In this document: piece after piece, positions 7,915-16,276 of the stretch | How positions within the stretch are numbered: the first letter of the stretch is position 1 | How the letters are laid out: the number at the start of each line of letters is the position of its first letter | Assembly: GCA_035378955.1 (NCBI GenBank) | Contig: DAOSUS010000016.1 | Span: forward strand, 1-57,242 | DNA: 57,242 nt | Source: Candidatus Hydrogenedens sp. | Lineage (GTDB): Bacteria > Hydrogenedentota > Hydrogenedentia > Hydrogenedentales > Hydrogenedentaceae | Direction of reading: 5' to 3' | Notes under the pieces: model-generated | What the model was told of the DNA's origin: nothing | The model's input: only the letters and a program-made list of their open reading frames with translations | The model's database searches: none | Translations under genes and position numbers: made by a program

Positions 7915-9474
7915 ATGAGTGAAACCATGCGTGTATATAGTGGATTCGGAACGCAGAAGCGAAGACACAAAAGTGGTTTTTTAAAGTTTTTATTTAAGTT
8001 GGTTTTTCTGATTGTTCTTCTTCTCTTCATTGGGTTCGTATGGACAACGAGGGATTTATATCCTGTGGAACGGTTTATCCCTACGGCACCTGCCTTTCAA
8101 GTTTTCAGCCCACAACTTATGCAAAATTACCCAACCCTTATCGAATCTCCTCTCTGGGAATTGGCAGAGCCTTCTTCGATGGTTCTTGAAGTAAAAAAAT
8201 TACTATCCGACCAGCAAACTGTGCCTTTATGGGTAATAAAACATCTTATCTATGACTTTTTCTATTTCTCGGTAAACAACCTGAAAACATTTGAAGATGC
8301 CTTATTAATCGTTCGTCTATCACGCATTGGTTGCGTTATTGAAAATTTATATTCCTTGACACAACCTATAGAAATAGATTGGGCAGGTGGATTAAACTTA
8401 CGGTATCTACCGAAACAAAAATTGTATTATGCTCGTAAAGGAAGGGTCTTAATCCTTTCACCCAATCGTGAGACATTGGTTCAATCCATTACACAAAAGG
8501 GCGATAAAAAAACAGAGACAGTCCTTGCGGCTGAACTTATGAAAAATCAGGAAAAACATTTAGCATGGGGAACTTTTACCCCTCAACAGCAGGATTTTCA
8601 AGGGCTATTCTCTCAAATCCATTTCTATCTTGCCCTAATGCAAAATCAATTAGGACTAAAATGTGAAACACAAATAACCCCGGATATGGAAACCCCATGG
8701 ACAATTTTACTTGCGGAAGTTGTTTCATCTCCCTTGCAGGAACCTGTAGATACACTTTTTTCTTGTTCTATCAATACAGGGGTACCTCTTAAAACATGGG
8801 TTCGTGCTTTTGAAACTATACCCAAAGCCAGTATTAACTTGCCCTCTGCCAATCCAACAGAAATTCCTTTTATAGAATGGATAAAATCCTTTTCGCCCTT
8901 TGTTAACAATGAATTTCATATTGCATTGGATACTTTCTATACCGACGAAATTATTCCTTTTATACCTAAATATTGTGTGATTGCAAAAACAAACCCCAAT
9001 ATCTGCGAAAACATCGTTCAGACAATTATGGACCCTACCATTATTATAATGGGAGAGAAAAATAAGGCTTTGCCTGCTTCCAATTCAAATGAATATATAA
9101 TCCCTCTCATTGGTAGTTCCCAGACAGATTTACATATCCAATGTGCAGAAGGTTCATTACTATTTGCTAATAACAAAGACTTACAAAATCAAGTAATAGA
9201 GCATATAAAAAATAAACCCGCTTCCAATGAAGGGAATTATTCTCTGATACTACAGATGAAACCCGAAAAACTTATTTCAGAAATTAACAACGCAATTACA
9301 GTTCTTACAGAATCAAATATATTACAATTTAACGACCCGAAAAAAATTAATGATTTATTCAATAAAATTAAGTTATTCAAAGAAATTAAAATTAAAATAA
9401 GTCTCAATAAAGGACAATTAAAAATTGCAGGGATAGCAGAATTTAACAGTAAAACTATAAAAACAGCCCAATAA
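7915..9474 (+). CDS. Single-pass membrane protein of unknown function
   Basis: About 519 residues. A short basic N-terminus (RRHKSGFLKFLFK) leads into one membrane helix (about residues 26-45), and the rest should lie outside the cytoplasm. The body begins YPVERFIPTAPAFQVFSPQL and has regular alternating segments (SPNRETLVQSI, LAWGTFTP) that faintly recall proteins annotated as DUF3352, but I cannot assign it. The in-frame TTG at 7903 overlaps the previous stop; ATG 7915 and ATG 7927 are alternatives and none has a good Shine-Dalgarno site. The tight spacing suggests co-transcription with the ceramidase-C45 gene, so it may anchor or assist that enzyme. That is inference. Confidence 0.6.
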   Translation: MSETMRVYSGFGTQKRRHKSGFLKFLFKLVFLIVLLLFIGFVWTTRDLYPVERFIPTAPAFQVFSPQLMQNYPTLIESPLWELAEPSSMVLEVKKLLSDQQTVPLWVIKHLIYDFFYFSVNNLKTFEDALLIVRLSRIGCVIENLYSLTQPIEIDWAGGLNLRYLPKQKLYYARKGRVLILSPNRETLVQSITQKGDKKTETVLAAELMKNQEKHLAWGTFTPQQQDFQGLFSQIHFYLALMQNQLGLKCETQITPDMETPWTILLAEVVSSPLQEPVDTLFSCSINTGVPLKTWVRAFETIPKASINLPSANPTEIPFIEWIKSFSPFVNNEFHIALDTFYTDEIIPFIPKYCVIAKTNPNICENIVQTIMDPTIIIMGEKNKALPASNSNEYIIPLIGSSQTDLHIQCAEGSLLFANNKDLQNQVIEHIKNKPASNEGNYSLILQMKPEKLISEINNAITVLTESNILQFNDPKKINDLFNKIKLFKEIKIKISLNKGQLKIAGIAEFNSKTIKTAQ

Positions 9475-9574
9475 TAAAAATATCGTAATATATTGTATAG
9501 CAATAACTTAAAGAAATAAAACATAATCATTCAAAAATATGGTAAAATTTTTTAGAAATTATTTACAAAATATG

Positions 9575-9603
9575 TTGAAATTCATATAAAAATTTGATAG
9601 ATT
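9575..9603 (+). promoter_or_regulatory. Candidate sigma-70 promoter for the 9652 gene
   Basis: TTGAAA (9575-9580), a 17 bp spacer and TAGATT (9598-9603), about 45 bases before a gene with a strong AAGGAGAAAGG ribosome site. The region is very AT-rich, so a chance match is possible. Confidence 0.4.
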
Positions 9604-9651
9604 ATTATCATGTTTTTATAATGTTATCTTTTATTAAGGAGAAAGGGTTTT

Positions 9652-10029
9652 ATGGATAGTGAATGTTGCTACGGTAAAGCATTCTTATCCGTAGGTTGTG
9701 ACCGTGAACTTTTCTTATATAATCTTCGCAAGCATGTAGATTTTCCCCTCGACAACTACATAATTGATGAAATGATACGGTGCCTGTGTGAGTTTTCACC
9801 AAACCATATCAAAGTCCTACACAAAAACATCCTTCAGAAAATAGAAATAGAAAAGCATGTGTGGATTGAATCCGAGAAGCAAGGTAGAAATGTTAGAACC
9901 GAAGCCACATACGATTGGATAATCCGATACGCCCATGTATTCAACTCCTGGTATGAGAAGGAATATGGGAACAAGTTCCAAAGCAACCTATACGATAAAT
10001 CATATTCAGATATGCAGTTTGCCAAATAA
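9652..10029 (+). CDS. Small protein of unknown function, 125 aa
   Basis: An excellent Shine-Dalgarno (AAGGAGAAAGG) precedes the ATG, and a plausible promoter lies upstream, so I regard this as a real gene. The product is soluble, with no signal peptide. It is likely all-helical, with a cysteine-rich start (SECCYGKAF) and a C-terminal part rich in aromatic and charged residues: HVWIESEKQGRNVRTEATYD, then WIIRYAHVFNSWYEKEYG. The segment IESEKQGRN...W...W resembles short helical modules found in bacterial hypothetical proteins, but I cannot name a family. It stands alone between the ceramidase-like pair and a gene-poor stretch. Confidence 0.65.
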   Translation: MDSECCYGKAFLSVGCDRELFLYNLRKHVDFPLDNYIIDEMIRCLCEFSPNHIKVLHKNILQKIEIEKHVWIESEKQGRNVRTEATYDWIIRYAHVFNSWYEKEYGNKFQSNLYDKSYSDMQFAK

Positions 10030-10263
10030 TCAAATTCTCTGACTGATTACACAAAAGAACGCATTTTTTCGGAAACCGTTTCAGTATCAGAAACGAACTT
10101 GCCCAATGACTAACCAACCCCATCAAAACAATCCATTTTTTCGAAAGAATTTTACTATAACAAATTATCCAACAAATACCGAACGGTAATTAGTCCTTCG
10201 TAAAACTAAATATAAAATCCCCTCACCCCTCCTAATCTTAAAGAAAAACATATATATGAGATC
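10030..10263. other. Gene-free AT-rich interval before the repeat
   Basis: No open frame with a plausible start, no clear hairpin and no motif that I recognise. It separates the 125 aa gene from the long repeat that begins at 10264. Confidence 0.5.
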
Positions 10264-10320
10264 TCTGAATAAAGGTTTAATTTTTTAATCATTGTAATAC
10301 AGAGGGAGTTTCGAGGGAAA

Positions 10321-10401
10321 ATGAAACGAAAGAGAGCAGGAGTGGTATTAATAATATCGGTAAGCAATAGCGAGATAATGAAATTTAATAAGAGGAGATA
10401 A
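10321..10401 (+). CDS. Micro-ORF (26 codons) inside repeat copy 1
   Basis: An ATG preceded by GAGGG at short distance opens a frame that reads MKRKRAGVVLIISVSNSEIM, then KFNKRR and stop. The inverted copy (19180-19260) keeps the same start, stop and length, with four amino-acid changes and two silent ones. That pattern does not by itself prove selection on the peptide. If translated, it would be a tiny basic, partly hydrophobic leader peptide about 205 nt upstream of the downstream start codon in both places. Confidence 0.3.
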   Translation: MKRKRAGVVLIISVSNSEIMKFNKRR

Positions 10402-10472
10402 AAAAGAACAAAAAATCAACAAGAAAAAACTCAATTATTGGTTATAGAAAAGATATATTCCTTTCCCAAAGC

Positions 10473-10535
10473 GATTTTTCCTCTCCAAAAACGGTATAAT
10501 TATTGATTTTTCCTCTCCAAAAAGGTATAATTATT
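10473..10535 (+). repeat. Tandem duplication of a ~32 bp unit containing a TATAAT box
   Basis: The unit starts GATTTTTCCTCTCC and ends GGTATAATTATT. It occurs at 10473-10504 and again, one base shorter, at 10505-10535. Repeat copy 2 has it once (about 19072-19102 on the other strand). It doubles a candidate -10 box (TATAAT at 10495-10500 and 10526-10531). Confidence 0.7.
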
Positions 10536-10610
10536 TTATAGATTAATCCCAAACCTAAAAATCCTATTTGTTCAGATGTCTCAAATATTTTTATAACTTT
10601 ATTGCAACAT

Positions 10611-12072
10611 ATGCTGTTATTAACTACAATGCTTTTAGTTGCTTTAATGGGGGAATATCAATGTGAATATTCTTTTTCAATAAATTCCGCCTCTTATACA
10701 TTGGTAATCAACCAAAAAAATTTAGAGGCTGCCAATTTTTAGAACATCGTGCTGATAATTCTCTTGCGATAGCTAACTATCCATATAATTCCAGAATTAT
10801 TGTTCTCGACCGCGAATTAAGGCAACAAATAAATCTGTATGTTCCCTTTCATAGTGTTAACAATATATTTACAACATCAAAGAAAGCAATCCTATGTATA
10901 AATCCGCTGGATAAAACCCTCTGGCAATTTTCTTCTTCCCAATATGGCTGGAGAAATACAGGGGTACAATTTACTTGGTTAAGAACATGGAGCATAGATG
11001 AAAAGAATGGAACCATTTTATCTGCAGAATATTGTGATGATACTTCCCCCTATGCTCGCGTTATACGCTCTACAGATGATGGCCTGACCTGGTCAACCGT
11101 GTTCGTAAAACAGGCTTACGGGTCTACATCCCCTGAAATTCGTCATTTCCATACCGTTACCGTAGACCCTTACACCGGCTATTGGTATTTATCCTCCGGT
11201 GATAGACCGCCTGAATGCATGGTCTGGATTAGTAAAGATGACGGAACTACCTGGACGGATGTTACCGATTATGATTTTGACCCTACCACAGAACCTAAAG
11301 TAAGAACACAGGCATTGTTCCGTCTCACAACAATGTGGTTTACACCTCAATATATCTGCTGGGCAACAGATGACCGAATTAACGGCACGGGTGCAAAACT
11401 TGTTATAAGCCCACGACTGAACCCCTTGATATTCATGTGTTAGGGACGGTCTCTTATAACCATGTCCGTAGCAGTATTGAATTTCCTGGCATCGGTTGGT
11501 TATTAATTACCGAAGATAAAACAGGGCTGTCTTATATAGAAACGACTTTTGTAATAAATGACTTTCACATTATCCCCTTTGGTAAATTACAGGACATTAC
11601 AGGTTATTTTTCCTCTTCAATTGCGAGCAAACGGGCGTATTGGGATAATCAAAAAAATTGTTATATTGGTTACAGCCTTGCTCGTGGGTTAGTGCCTCGC
11701 ATAGTTCGATATGAATTATATCGAGATTATCAATTGAATATAAGAATTGAAGAAGAAACCGGCGGAAGAGTCAACATAGAACCCACAAGTAATAACCATT
11801 ATCGGAAAGGAGAAAAAGTAAAAATCACAGCAGTAGAGGAACCAGGCTATATCTTCACGGGTTGGAGTGGCGATTATGTTTCATCATCAAGAACTATTCA
11901 ACTTGTAATAGAAAAGGATACCTACCTTACAGCCCATTTTTATCCACGCGACATTGAACCTGAATTTAAGGTATCTCTCACTTCTCGTGTCTCATTGGTT
12001 ATCCTTATAATCTTCATTTCCATAACTGCAATACTTTCCTTTATTAGAGGTAATCGCATATCTCTTCCTTAA
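10611..12072 (+). pseudogene. Frameshifted exported BNR-repeat protein with an InlB-type repeat and a C-terminal membrane helix
   Basis: Three consecutive frames together make one protein. Frame A opens at ATG 10611 (MLLLTTMLLVALMGEYQCEY, signal-like) and stops near 10743. Frame B is open from about 10667 to 11443 and holds DRELRQQINLYV, STDDGLTWSTVF and SKDDGTTWTDV, the Asp-box (BNR) repeats of sialidase-like beta-propellers. Frame C runs from about 11421 to 12072 (DIHVLGTVSYNHV...) and includes RVNIEPTSNNHYRKGEKVKI, then GYIFTGWSGDY, a divergent InlB B-repeat, followed by a C-terminal hydrophobic helix (SLVILIIFISITAIL). The two shifts lie near 10667-10743 and 11421-11443. Repeat copy 1 ends 34 bp upstream. 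Decay is likelier than programmed shifting, but two assembly errors cannot be excluded. Confidence 0.7.
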
Positions 12073-12463
12073 TCAGGACTATATCTCCGACCATCAATAT
12101 ACCTTACTGTCTAATTATTACCTTCATGAATAATGAAAACTTGTATTCTTGTATTTAAAGAAAAGTTAATTGCTCAAAATATTCTACATGGAATACTGTT
12201 AAACCAGGATGTGTATAACAAACTTAACGAAATGGTTCCCTTTGTTTTTTAAAAAAGAAAATCCCAAGAATTATTAAAACTAAAAGTATATTAAAATCCT
12301 TCAAATCGTATCCTTTTAAAAGAGGTTGAATTTAGATATAATAACAGGGACAAGGTAGAAGATAAGGCCCTAACTATCTTCAGAAGGATTAAGATAAGGA
12401 ATCCGCAAAGAATTTATACACTTACTGCAAAAAATAAGTAGATAAACAAGATGTAGAGAGCAA
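12073..12463. other. Gene-free AT-rich interval
   Basis: No gene. A TATAAT box occurs near 12337 but without a convincing -35 element. The next gene's ATG (12464) is preceded by AGAGAGCAA, a weak ribosome site. I see no repeat or hairpin. Confidence 0.45.
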
Positions 12464-13981
12464 ATGAAAAGGAAAATTGGATATTGGGTTTATATTTTGT
12501 TCCTCTGTTTAATCTGGGGAATCGTAATTGCTTTATCCGTTGAATTTAGTACCCGTATCTTGCTTCGCGTCGGTAACTTTTTATACAAGCCCTATTTTGA
12601 GGCTCAAAATCGAAAAGTTTACGGAATGGTTTCTGCTTCTGAACAGGCAAGACGATATAAACCTATTCAGGAAATACCTCAAAATAGGGAAAAGACAATA
12701 AAATCAACCCCAACTACAACTCTTCAAAGGAACAATACGCCTTGTGATAAGAACTACGAATTAACCCTTGAAGGAATGGCAGAATTCTATTTTGATAGAA
12801 ATGGCAAATTAACGAAGTGGTATGGAGACCCTCTGATAGGAAACTATATTCAATCATTACTTCAGGGCAAACGATATGGTTATTACAATCCGGATTGGAA
12901 TAACTTTATTGAGGATATAAAGAATAATCGCTTCCCAGTCAATCCTATTCGTTTGAGATATGAATATTTTTATATCCTCCAATATGAAATTCAATCCAGC
13001 CCAAATCAAGATGGGGTTTTATTACGCACAAGAGAAATTCGGGACGCTTACCCATTTTCTCTGAAGTCTCTGAATTCAATTACCAATGAAGATAGTCCCT
13101 GGCTTGTTCCTTTTTATTCATATAAACCTAACTGGGAAAAGGCTGGGAATATAGCTAAATATAATAACTTTGGATTTCGTGATGATGATATTATAATGCC
13201 CAAACCTGAAGGGTATTTTCGTATTGTTTGTGTAGGTGGTTCAACCACAGAAGAGGGCAACTCAAATGAACTGACTTATCCAAACATTATGGAAAAGAAA
13301 CTTCGTAGCCACTTTAACACAGACAAAATCGAAGTAATTAATTGTGGGATTTGTGGTATTCGCTCTTTTGGGGAAGTTCGCCGAATTAATGATTATCTGC
13401 AATTGGACCCGAATTTACTTGTATATTACAACGCCATCAACGATATATGTTATCACTACATCCCCTACTGGTTAACTCTGCCCAATCCATATAAAAAAAT
13501 ACTTCAACACTCCGTATTTCTAAATCGCCTGTTCAATCGGAAACTCCTGCCATCAGATGATTACATCGCCGAATATTTTCGAGACAATATTTTGCGTCAT
13601 TTAGGGGCCATGAACTGCGCCTGCAAGAACAAAGGGGTTCAAATGGCTATTTGCAGTTTCGCCTATCCTAAACTCAAATGGTATGAGTTTGTTCCGAAAT
13701 CCTATTGCGATTTTAATATACGCAATGTTTGGGTCTCATTAGAGGATGTGATGATTACCTTTGATACTTACCTGAAAATTATTCACATCTATAATCAGGA
13801 GTTAAAAAACTTTTGCGAAAGGGAACACATTCTGTATATCCCGGTAGCCGAAGAATTCAACGCAGGTATGGACCACTTTTTTGATATATGCCACATGACC
13901 CCATTAGGAATGGAGACAAAAACCGAGATTATCGGCTCATATATCGCCCAATGGATTAAAGAAAAGGGGTTTCTCCAATAA
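12464..13981 (+). CDS. Membrane-anchored SGNH/GDSL-type hydrolase-like protein
   Basis: 505 residues. One N-terminal membrane helix (about 7-30) is followed by a long linker and a C-terminal SGNH domain (about 230-505). SGNH blocks: VCVGGSTTEEG with Ser260 (block I), VYYNAINDI with Asn326 (block III) and DICHMTPLG with Asp474 and His477 (block V). All catalytic positions are present, so an esterase or O-acyl transferase/hydrolase acting outside the membrane is likely. Family relatives modify acyl groups on polysaccharides. Two further SGNH proteins lie in the glycan region (25523-26572 and 30939-32510). The substrate cannot be read from sequence. Confidence 0.75.
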   Translation: MKRKIGYWVYILFLCLIWGIVIALSVEFSTRILLRVGNFLYKPYFEAQNRKVYGMVSASEQARRYKPIQEIPQNREKTIKSTPTTTLQRNNTPCDKNYELTLEGMAEFYFDRNGKLTKWYGDPLIGNYIQSLLQGKRYGYYNPDWNNFIEDIKNNRFPVNPIRLRYEYFYILQYEIQSSPNQDGVLLRTREIRDAYPFSLKSLNSITNEDSPWLVPFYSYKPNWEKAGNIAKYNNFGFRDDDIIMPKPEGYFRIVCVGGSTTEEGNSNELTYPNIMEKKLRSHFNTDKIEVINCGICGIRSFGEVRRINDYLQLDPNLLVYYNAINDICYHYIPYWLTLPNPYKKILQHSVFLNRLFNRKLLPSDDYIAEYFRDNILRHLGAMNCACKNKGVQMAICSFAYPKLKWYEFVPKSYCDFNIRNVWVSLEDVMITFDTYLKIIHIYNQELKNFCEREHILYIPVAEEFNAGMDHFFDICHMTPLGMETKTEIIGSYIAQWIKEKGFLQ

Positions 13982-14106
13982 TCAGGATGAAAAATTTTAT
14001 GCCACCACAGATTCCTTATCCTCAAAAAAATTAAATTTCTTGTAAATCTATCCTTTTTGATATTATAGGAACATAACAAAATACAAAAGAAAAGATAAGG
14101 GATAAA

Positions 14107-14502
14107 ATGTTCTGTCCTAACTGTAAAAAAAACATATTACTTATTATGGAATATGAGAACATCGAACTTGACTTTTGCCCGAATTGTTTAGGTGTCTGGC
14201 TGGATGCAGAAGAACTCCAATGGATATTAGAATCTCAATTCGATGAACAGAGCATATTCATAAAAGCTGTCGTAGACGAGACAAAGAAAAAATGCCCACG
14301 CTGCCGAACTTATATGCAAAAAGTATCCCTTCCCCAGAATGATAAAATCGTGTATGATATCTGTCCTGAAAATCACGGTATATGGTTCGACCGCGGAGAA
14401 TTAGAGAATTTAATTCAAAATCTACCTGAATACCCTGGCACCCATTCCTTCCTCCAATGGCTCCAAACCATATTCCACTATCAGAACAATCCCGAAGAAT
14501 AA
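14107..14502 (+). CDS. Double zinc-ribbon protein (zf-TFIIB type)
   Basis: 131 residues with two copies of the TFIIB-like zinc ribbon. The first is MFCPNCKKN, then LDFCPNCLGVWLDAEEL. The second is KKCPRCRTYM, then YDICPENHGIWFDRGELENL, in which the last metal pair reads CPENH, so one cysteine is replaced by histidine. Such small proteins are common in bacteria and their role is unknown; nucleic-acid or protein binding is the usual guess. The gene stands alone, with an AAGATAAGGGAT ribosome site. Confidence 0.8.
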   Translation: MFCPNCKKNILLIMEYENIELDFCPNCLGVWLDAEELQWILESQFDEQSIFIKAVVDETKKKCPRCRTYMQKVSLPQNDKIVYDICPENHGIWFDRGELENLIQNLPEYPGTHSFLQWLQTIFHYQNNPEE

Positions 14503-14662
14503 TTGATAGTCATTACTATGTGTCCATAAAAGCCAAAGAATAAATAAAATCCACATCCAAAATCCGTCCTGATGATTTCCATTTGTTAAAACTCTTCTGG
14601 CATAATCATAGTCAAAATGAAAAACAAACCAATTTCAAAAACTATGGATAGGGTTTTTCATC

Positions 14663-15151
14663 ATGTCAGAACGCATTGCATTATATCCGGGCAGTTTTGA
14701 CCCGCCTACATTAGGACACATTGACTTAATCCATCGTGCCCGCCGTATTTTCGACCGAGTTATTGTTGCTGTGGCTATCAATGAAGCCAAAACTGCTTTA
14801 TTCACAGTAGAAGAGCGGATACAGATGTTGAAAGAAGAAATCAACAGTTCACCCGATATTGAAGTAACAAGTTTTGTCGGACTGTCCGTAGAATTCGCAA
14901 AAAAGTGCGGTGCCCAGGCATTGATTCGCGGACTTCGTGTAGTCTCCGATTTCGAATTTGAACTGAGCCTCGCTATAAATAACCAAAAATTGGACCCCAC
15001 AATTGACACCGTATGCTTAATGCCCAGCGAACCTTACTTATTCTTAAGTTCGCGTCAAGTCAAAGAAATTGTCCGTTTCGGCGGAAGTGTTTCCCATTAT
15101 GTCTCCCCAAAAATCGAACAAAAACTCCGCGAACGCCTACTCAATAAGTAA
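14663..15151 (+). CDS. coaD: Phosphopantetheine adenylyltransferase CoaD
   Basis: CoaD transfers AMP from ATP to 4'-phosphopantetheine, the penultimate step of coenzyme A synthesis. The length of 162 residues is typical. The nucleotidyltransferase motif ALYPGSFDPPTLGHIDL contains T16-x-G-H19, and the second ATP motif SSRQVKEIV replaces the common SSTLVKE. The RGLRVVSDFEFEL segment is characteristic of CoaD. Start at ATG 14663, with AGGG about 10 nt upstream; it is not in an operon. A dead insertion sequence begins 16 bp after its stop. Confidence 0.95.
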   Translation: MSERIALYPGSFDPPTLGHIDLIHRARRIFDRVIVAVAINEAKTALFTVEERIQMLKEEINSSPDIEVTSFVGLSVEFAKKCGAQALIRGLRVVSDFEFELSLAINNQKLDPTIDTVCLMPSEPYLFLSSRQVKEIVRFGGSVSHYVSPKIEQKLRERLLNK

Positions 15152-15167
15152 GTAGTATGATAACCTT

Positions 15168-15908
15168 TAGGACATAGGTAACAGGGGAATAAATTTAGCG
15201 GGCGAGTTTTTTTATCTCATGAACGACCTACGGCAAAAAATCATAGTCAGACTGAGCCGTTTTATCCGGATGCTCTTTAATAACCTTAAAACGGGTGCAG
15301 TCATCTACCTCCCTTAAAATGAATATCGTTTTTGCTCCGGCTCTTCTTTTTTCACATTCGGGACTCTCTTATCATCTGTATGAATCTATTCCCAGGGTTG
15401 TTCCTTCTCATACCGTTGAGGAATCTTCTTTTTATATTTCTTTTCATACTGAGAACCGATGCGATATCTCTTGAATACCTGATATACTCCAAATTCACTT
15501 ATTCGACGGATTCTTCTTTTCCGAAGGATTATGCTGATGACAAGGGCAGAATAGCCTAATTTCTTTCTTATCTTAGCGATAAGACATTCCAGCTCTTGGA
15601 AAAGACTATTCCGAATTCTTTCTGGGTCTTCTGGACTGAGGTGATAAACTTTCCGAATTCTGGGGACTATTTTTAAATTGCTTCAAGTATTTATAAAAGG
15701 TCTTGCGAAAGATATGACAGAAATAGCACAAATCTTCAACCGTCTTAAAGTATTTACTTTCTTGGTTTTTTACTTTCTGATATTCCACAATCATATTCAG
15801 TTTCTGATGAATAAATGGTTCTTGTAGGTATCGGTTCATAGGTAGCACTTCCTCGGTGCTTATGGTTTAGTTATATAATACACTAACTCAGGTGTTACCT
15901 ATGTCCTA
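15168..15908 (-). mobile_element. IS481-type insertion sequence remnant with perfect 16 bp terminal inverted repeats
   Basis: TAGGACATAGGTAACA at 15168-15183 is matched exactly by its complement at 15893-15908. These ends and the transposase remnant between them indicate an IS481-family element. It is only 741 bp, compared with roughly 1 kb for intact members, so an internal part has been lost. No clear target-site duplication is seen. It lies between coaD and a second transposon remnant. Confidence 0.8.
15180..15848 (-). pseudogene. Decayed IS481-type transposase
   Basis: The start (ATG at 15848) gives an 80-residue frame, with helix-turn-helix VEDLCYFCHIFRKTFYKYLK and then SLSPQSRRPRKNSE, typical of IS481 N-termini (the DRSRRPH region). 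After a stop the family continues in other frames: SLFQELECLIAKIRKKLGY, then RRISEFGVYQVFKRYRIGS, then VDDCTRFKVIKEHPDKTAQS, which includes the first catalytic Asp region of the DDE domain. The C-terminal DDE part is missing. Several frameshifts and stops make it non-functional. Confidence 0.75.
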
Positions 15909-15929
15909 TAGTTTCTGAAATATAAAATG

Positions 15930-16147
15930 TATGATGCTTTAGTAATATATCGGGATTATTTTAAGCATTTACGGATAGATAAGAGTCAGCGATTTGAAAA
16001 TGGTCGGGTGTATATAAATGGGATAGAGAGCTTTGGAGTTATGCGAAGGAGCGGTTGCAGAAATTTCATGGAGTGAGTGCAATGTATTTTGAATATTACC
16101 TGAAAGAATTAGAATTTCGTTACAATCATTGTGAGGAAGATTTATAA
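15930..16147 (+). pseudogene. C-terminal remnant of an IS1595-type transposase
   Basis: The frame reads YDALVIYRDYFKHLRIDKS, then QRFENGRVYINGIESF, then, after the loss of one T near 16035, SYAKERLQKFHGVSAMYFE, then YYLKELEFRYNHCEEDLYK and stop. The IESFW...K...EFRYN pattern is the end of the IS1595 (ISXO2-like) transposase. The N-terminal three quarters are absent. A small hairpin (CTCCA/TGGAG, 16163-16180) follows. It abuts the IS481 remnant, showing that this spot has taken more than one insertion. Confidence 0.7.
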
Positions 16148-16276
16148 ACATTCATTTTAACCTCCATCCTCTTGGTGGAGTGAAGTGGATAGTCATTTTT
16201 TTATATAGGTATATGAAACAAAGGAAGTAGGCAGGAAGTCTGTATTATAAAATTATATAACAGAGGAGATTTTTAA

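Larger units (their letters stand above)
10264..10576 (+). repeat. Long intergenic repeat, copy 1 (direct); inverted copy at 19034-19317
   Basis: Read on this strand, the element matches the reverse complement of 19034-19317 almost base for base over about 110 bp (10270-10380), then with small gaps to the end. Both copies begin TCTGRATAAA and end with TTTGTTCAGA, whose complement is TCTGAACAAA, so the ends are short imperfect inverted repeats. Both contain a 26-codon reading frame with a GAGGG ribosome site and a conserved cGGTATAAT box near the end. In this copy a stretch of about 32 bp is duplicated. It ends 34 bp before the start of a pseudogene. Two readings are possible: a MITE-like mobile element, or a duplicated regulatory leader. 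Confidence 0.8.

Noticed and set aside
11421..11443. Programmed frameshift in the BNR gene
   Set aside because: No slippery heptamer followed by a structure was seen, and a second shift upstream points to decay.
15332..15559. 75-codon plus-strand frame inside the IS481 remnant
   Set aside because: It is the opposite strand of the decayed transposase, whose family motifs are on the minus strand.
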